From the NCBI GenBank assembly GCA_027022125.1, contig JALVZI010000451.1, forward strand, positions 1 through 7,599: a stretch of 7,599 nt of DNA. Reading direction: 5' to 3'. Source of the DNA: Anaerolineae bacterium (GTDB lineage: Bacteria; Chloroflexota; Anaerolineae; 4572-78). Below are positions 5,378-7,599 of the stretch, piece by piece. How positions within the stretch are numbered: position 1 is the stretch's first letter; each line of letters starts with the position of its first letter. Made by a program: the position numbers and the translations under genes. Below the pieces are notes generated by a model. It was given only the letters and a program-made list of their open reading frames with translations. It was not told the origin of the DNA and did not search any database.

Positions 5378-5529
5378 AAAAATTGAACCACAGAGGTGCA
5401 GAGGCACAGAGAAAATAAGGTTTGAGAGCCTGTTATGCGGCGGTATCTGAAATTTTCGGCGAAAATTTGAACCGGCACTCAAAAAATTTTTAGATTCTCC
5501 GCGTCTCTGTGCCTCTGTGGTGAAAAATT
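5378..5529. mobile_element. Small inverted-repeat element, MITE-like, non-coding
   Basis: The left arm (5388-5412) is CCACAGAGG, TGCAGAGG, CACAGAGA; the right arm (5504-5520) is TCTCTGTG then CCTCTGTGG, its complement apart from one extra 8-nt unit on the left. The heptamer AAAAATT flanks both ends as a direct repeat (5378-5384 and 5523-5529), possibly a target duplication but A/T-rich and so weak evidence. The interior holds a perfect palindrome, AAATTTTC (5450-5457) and GAAAATTT (5461-5468), around GGC. There is no transposase, so at most it is non-autonomous. From memory, CACAGAGG-type repeats are dispersed in many bacterial intergenic regions and give spurious peptides such as HRGTETRR. 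Confidence 0.6.
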
Positions 5530-5593
5530 AAACCTTTTTTCAGATGAACCATTACAGAGAGAGTAATCCTACTTTTTAGATTGGGTGATGCAC

Positions 5594-5698
5594 TACTTTG
5601 CAACCCTGCCACCCTAACTTTGGTCTTTGGACTTGAAACTTGGGACTGACTGCAACCTTGAACCCTGAACAAAAAACTAATCGCTAACCGCTGACCGC
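5594..5698 (-). repeat. Heptamer array C, overlapping the VanW gene end
   Basis: Read on the minus strand, fifteen consecutive 7-nt units keep register. They include GCGGTCA, GCGGTTA and GCGATTA, then GTTCAGG, GTTCAAG and GTTGCAG, then CAAGTTT, CAAGTCC, AAAGACC and AAAGTTA. A 23-nt block (5650-5672) matches 1502-1524 of array A at 21 positions. The last units at 5594-5614 are only weakly similar to the rest. The array contains the final six codons and stop of the VanW gene. Confidence 0.75.
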
Positions 5699-7494
5699 TT
5701 GGGTCCCACTTTGAACACATTCTGCCACGGACGGTAGCGGCTGAAAATAGTATCCTGATGGATGACGGTGTCACCCTCTTTCACCGTGCGGTAAACGGTC
5801 ACATCCACGCCGTCTTTCGCCCAATCCACCTGTTTGACCTGCCCCGGTTTCAGCGATGGGTCTTCCTGATAGATGTCTGGTCCGTGCGGCACGCGGTTTT
5901 CCATAATCGGGTCGGAAATGATGACCGTGCGTCCCGGCGACGTGCCGTAAAAATTGAAGGTGACGGTTCCGGCGCGCAAATCTGTTTTGGTTTGAATGAG
6001 AATGAAACTGTCGGTATCGTTTCGGAATTTGAAATCCACATCGGGGGTGTAAATGGTGGCGTCCAGCCCGGGGATGCTGCCCGTTTCATACCAACTGACG
6101 CGATAGCCGTGCGCCCAGCGTTCTACAATTTCGAACCCGCCGAATAGCGCCGCCCGAAACGCGGTGGTGCTGACCTGACACACGCCGCCACCGATGCCCA
6201 CGGCGGTGCGGTCGCCCTGAATGATGAGCGATTCCACAAAACCGTTTGCCGCGTCAATTTCGCCCACATAACGGTTGAAAGAGAAAATTTCGCCGGGGGG
6301 GATGACCACGCCGTTAAATTTCGAGGCGGCAACTTCGATATTTTTCATACGGTCTTTCGACGAGCCTTTAAAATAGGTAGTCGCCGTGCTGACCAATTCT
6401 TTGATGCCCAACTGTTCCGGGTGCTCCGATGACACCGCCGGTTGGGTGACGACCACCGGTAGTGCCAGTTGATGAACATCGGGCGTTTGCCATAAATTTT
6501 TCAGCATCGCCACCGATGCCGCCACATCCAGCGTATACCCCGTTTGGCTGGGGATGATGGGCGTCAGGGTGAACGTATTTTCATCAATATCGAACCACGC
6601 ATCGGTGGCGGGGCGGTTGATTTCAGCCGCTAAATCGAAAAAGTATTTTGAGATGGCGGCTTCATCAAACGAAACCGTAATTTCGCCGGGCGCGGGTTCC
6701 GCGCGCTCACCGATGACTGTCCATGCCGCCAGCGTTTCGGGGGAAAGCGTCCACTGCCGTCCGTCAAACGTGAGGGTCAGCGGGGCGGATAGAATTTTGG
6801 ATAGTGTATTTTTTGCCGGTTCGACCACCGTGATAGCCGGTTCGGTGGTGTGTGTCACCAGCGTGACGGGGGCGGAATTGCGGGTTAAAATTGCCTGCCG
6901 AATCAGTTCTCGGCTGGCGGGAATGTCCACCGCGTAACCGTTTTCTGCGGGAATGGCTTGCACCGCTGTGCCGTTCAGCAGCAGTTGTGCGTCTTTTGCC
7001 GGGCGGTCGAGTTGGCGGGAAAGTTGCAGCAGGGCGTTGTTGGCGGGTCCGGTATCGAAACTGATGATGGGGGTGATTTTCACCGGTTGGTTGAGCGCCT
7101 GCAATTGCACGCGGATGTCGCGGGCGAGATTGCCCTGTCGCCCCACGGCAAAAGCGGTGTTCACCGTGCGGTCAATATCCACCCGAGCGCCGAGTTGCTC
7201 GGCGGAAAAAGTGAACGTGCCGCGGTCGGTAACCAGTGTCAGCGGTTGCGAAAGCAGGTCGGCGGCTTGACTCGCCACCAGTTGCCGCGTTTCACTGCGC
7301 GACAGTTGCCCGGCATCCACCCCGCCGATTTCCACCCCCAAATAGACCCGGTTCAAAAAATAAATTTGGTAGGTCAGCAGCCCGAAAATCAGCACCACCA
7401 GCATACTGCCCACAAAAATAATCAGCGCCAGCAGCAGGCGGGGGAAAATCACAGCGGTAAATTTTTGCGGTATCATTTGCGCCGCAGAACCCAT
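5677..7494 (-). CDS. VanW-family membrane-anchored envelope protein (YoaR-like)
   Basis: The protein has 605 residues. It has a short cytoplasmic N-terminus, one membrane segment at about 20-46, and a long extracytoplasmic part beginning VYLGVEIGGVDAGQLS. Two related domains of the putative peptidoglycan-binding type (PG_binding_4) lie at about 60-215 and 240-350, marked by RPAKDAQLLLNG (164-175) and RPATDAWFDID (294-304). A VanW domain covers about 363-500, with GEIFSFNRYVGE and the signature GIGGGVCQVSTT (443-454, C449). The C-terminal segment (about 530-595) resembles the G5-like end of such proteins. VanW was named from vancomycin-resistance clusters, but its biochemical role is unknown; no other van gene is here, so resistance should not be inferred. 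Start 7494 is chosen because GGAG (7500-7503) precedes it by 5 nt; an in-frame ATG at 7587 lacks such a site. The last six codons lie in array C. Confidence 0.9.
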   Translation of the reverse strand: MGSAAQMIPQKFTAVIFPRLLLALIIFVGSMLVVLIFGLLTYQIYFLNRVYLGVEIGGVDAGQLSRSETRQLVASQAADLLSQPLTLVTDRGTFTFSAEQLGARVDIDRTVNTAFAVGRQGNLARDIRVQLQALNQPVKITPIISFDTGPANNALLQLSRQLDRPAKDAQLLLNGTAVQAIPAENGYAVDIPASRELIRQAILTRNSAPVTLVTHTTEPAITVVEPAKNTLSKILSAPLTLTFDGRQWTLSPETLAAWTVIGERAEPAPGEITVSFDEAAISKYFFDLAAEINRPATDAWFDIDENTFTLTPIIPSQTGYTLDVAASVAMLKNLWQTPDVHQLALPVVVTQPAVSSEHPEQLGIKELVSTATTYFKGSSKDRMKNIEVAASKFNGVVIPPGEIFSFNRYVGEIDAANGFVESLIIQGDRTAVGIGGGVCQVSTTAFRAALFGGFEIVERWAHGYRVSWYETGSIPGLDATIYTPDVDFKFRNDTDSFILIQTKTDLRAGTVTFNFYGTSPGRTVIISDPIMENRVPHGPDIYQEDPSLKPGQVKQVDWAKDGVDVTVYRTVKEGDTVIHQDTIFSRYRPWQNVFKVGPKRSAVSD

Positions 7495-7599
7495 AAGCAC
7501 TCCATAACTGATGTTACGCAGGCGGGGATTTGAAAAACGAAAGTTGAGATTTATTGGCAACGGATGCCTTTTGAGAATTTCCCCCATCCCCCCTGTATC
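7495..7599. other. Upstream region of the VanW gene
   Basis: The frame of the VanW gene stays open to an ATG at 7587, but the extra residues do not look like a signal or membrane region. I found no convincing -35/-10 pair. A G-rich run on the minus strand lies at the window edge. The upstream neighbour is outside the window. Confidence 0.4.

Noticed and set aside
5490..5774. Minus-strand 94-codon frame ending HHRGTETRRI
   Set aside because: It runs through the heptamer array and the CACAGAGG arm and overlaps the VanW 3' end; such peptides are a known style of repeat artefact.
5677..7494. Vancomycin-resistance gene
   Set aside because: VanW domains are common in bacteria without such resistance; no vanHAX, vanRS or vanY gene is present.

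Overview
The window is a bacterial chromosomal segment of about 54% GC (my estimate). It carries six protein genes, four on the minus strand and two on the plus strand, separated by repeat-rich intergenic DNA. The gene set (SpoVS, a VanW/YoaR-type membrane protein, a sortase with a long Pro/Thr linker, and an adjacent holB-ricT pair) fits Chloroflexota, possibly an Anaerolineae-like lineage. That assignment is an inference from gene content and style; no rRNA or other phylogenetic marker was tested.

Layout, left to right: (1) 1-1474, minus: the first 491 codons of uvrC, cut by the window edge. (2) 1475-1668: a divergent spacer with a 98-bp array of degenerate 7-bp repeats, then a promoter. 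(3) 1669-2433, plus: a sortase with a lipobox, apparently made from a leaderless mRNA. (4) 2581-2841, plus: spoVS, with a good promoter and Shine-Dalgarno sequence. (5) 2842-3011: a convergent spacer with a strong minus-strand terminator and a second hairpin. (6) 3012-3995, minus: ricT (PSP1 family). (7) 4031-4145: two oppositely oriented copies of a short repeat, each enclosed by its own perfect inverted-repeat arms. (8) 4163-5149, minus: holB (DNA polymerase III delta prime). (9) 5150-5676: a 527-bp gene-free region with the holB promoter and leader palindrome, a second and a third heptamer array, and an element bounded by CACAGAGG inverted repeats. (10) 5677-7494, minus: a VanW-domain protein. 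(11) 7495-7599: upstream sequence in which I see no gene.

The genes cover DNA repair (uvrC), replication clamp loading (holB), a putative RNA-maturation or regulatory factor (ricT), a small DNA-binding-type regulator (spoVS) and the cell envelope (sortase, VanW). holB-ricT adjacency is also seen in Firmicutes, so these two are probably an old operon.

The most unusual content is intergenic. Degenerate heptamer arrays, resembling the heptanucleotide STRR repeats of cyanobacteria, keep a 7-nt register over about 50-105 bp. Two of them share an extra 37-bp flank and lie just upstream of a predicted promoter in the same orientation as the gene. A third supplies the last codons and stop of the VanW gene.
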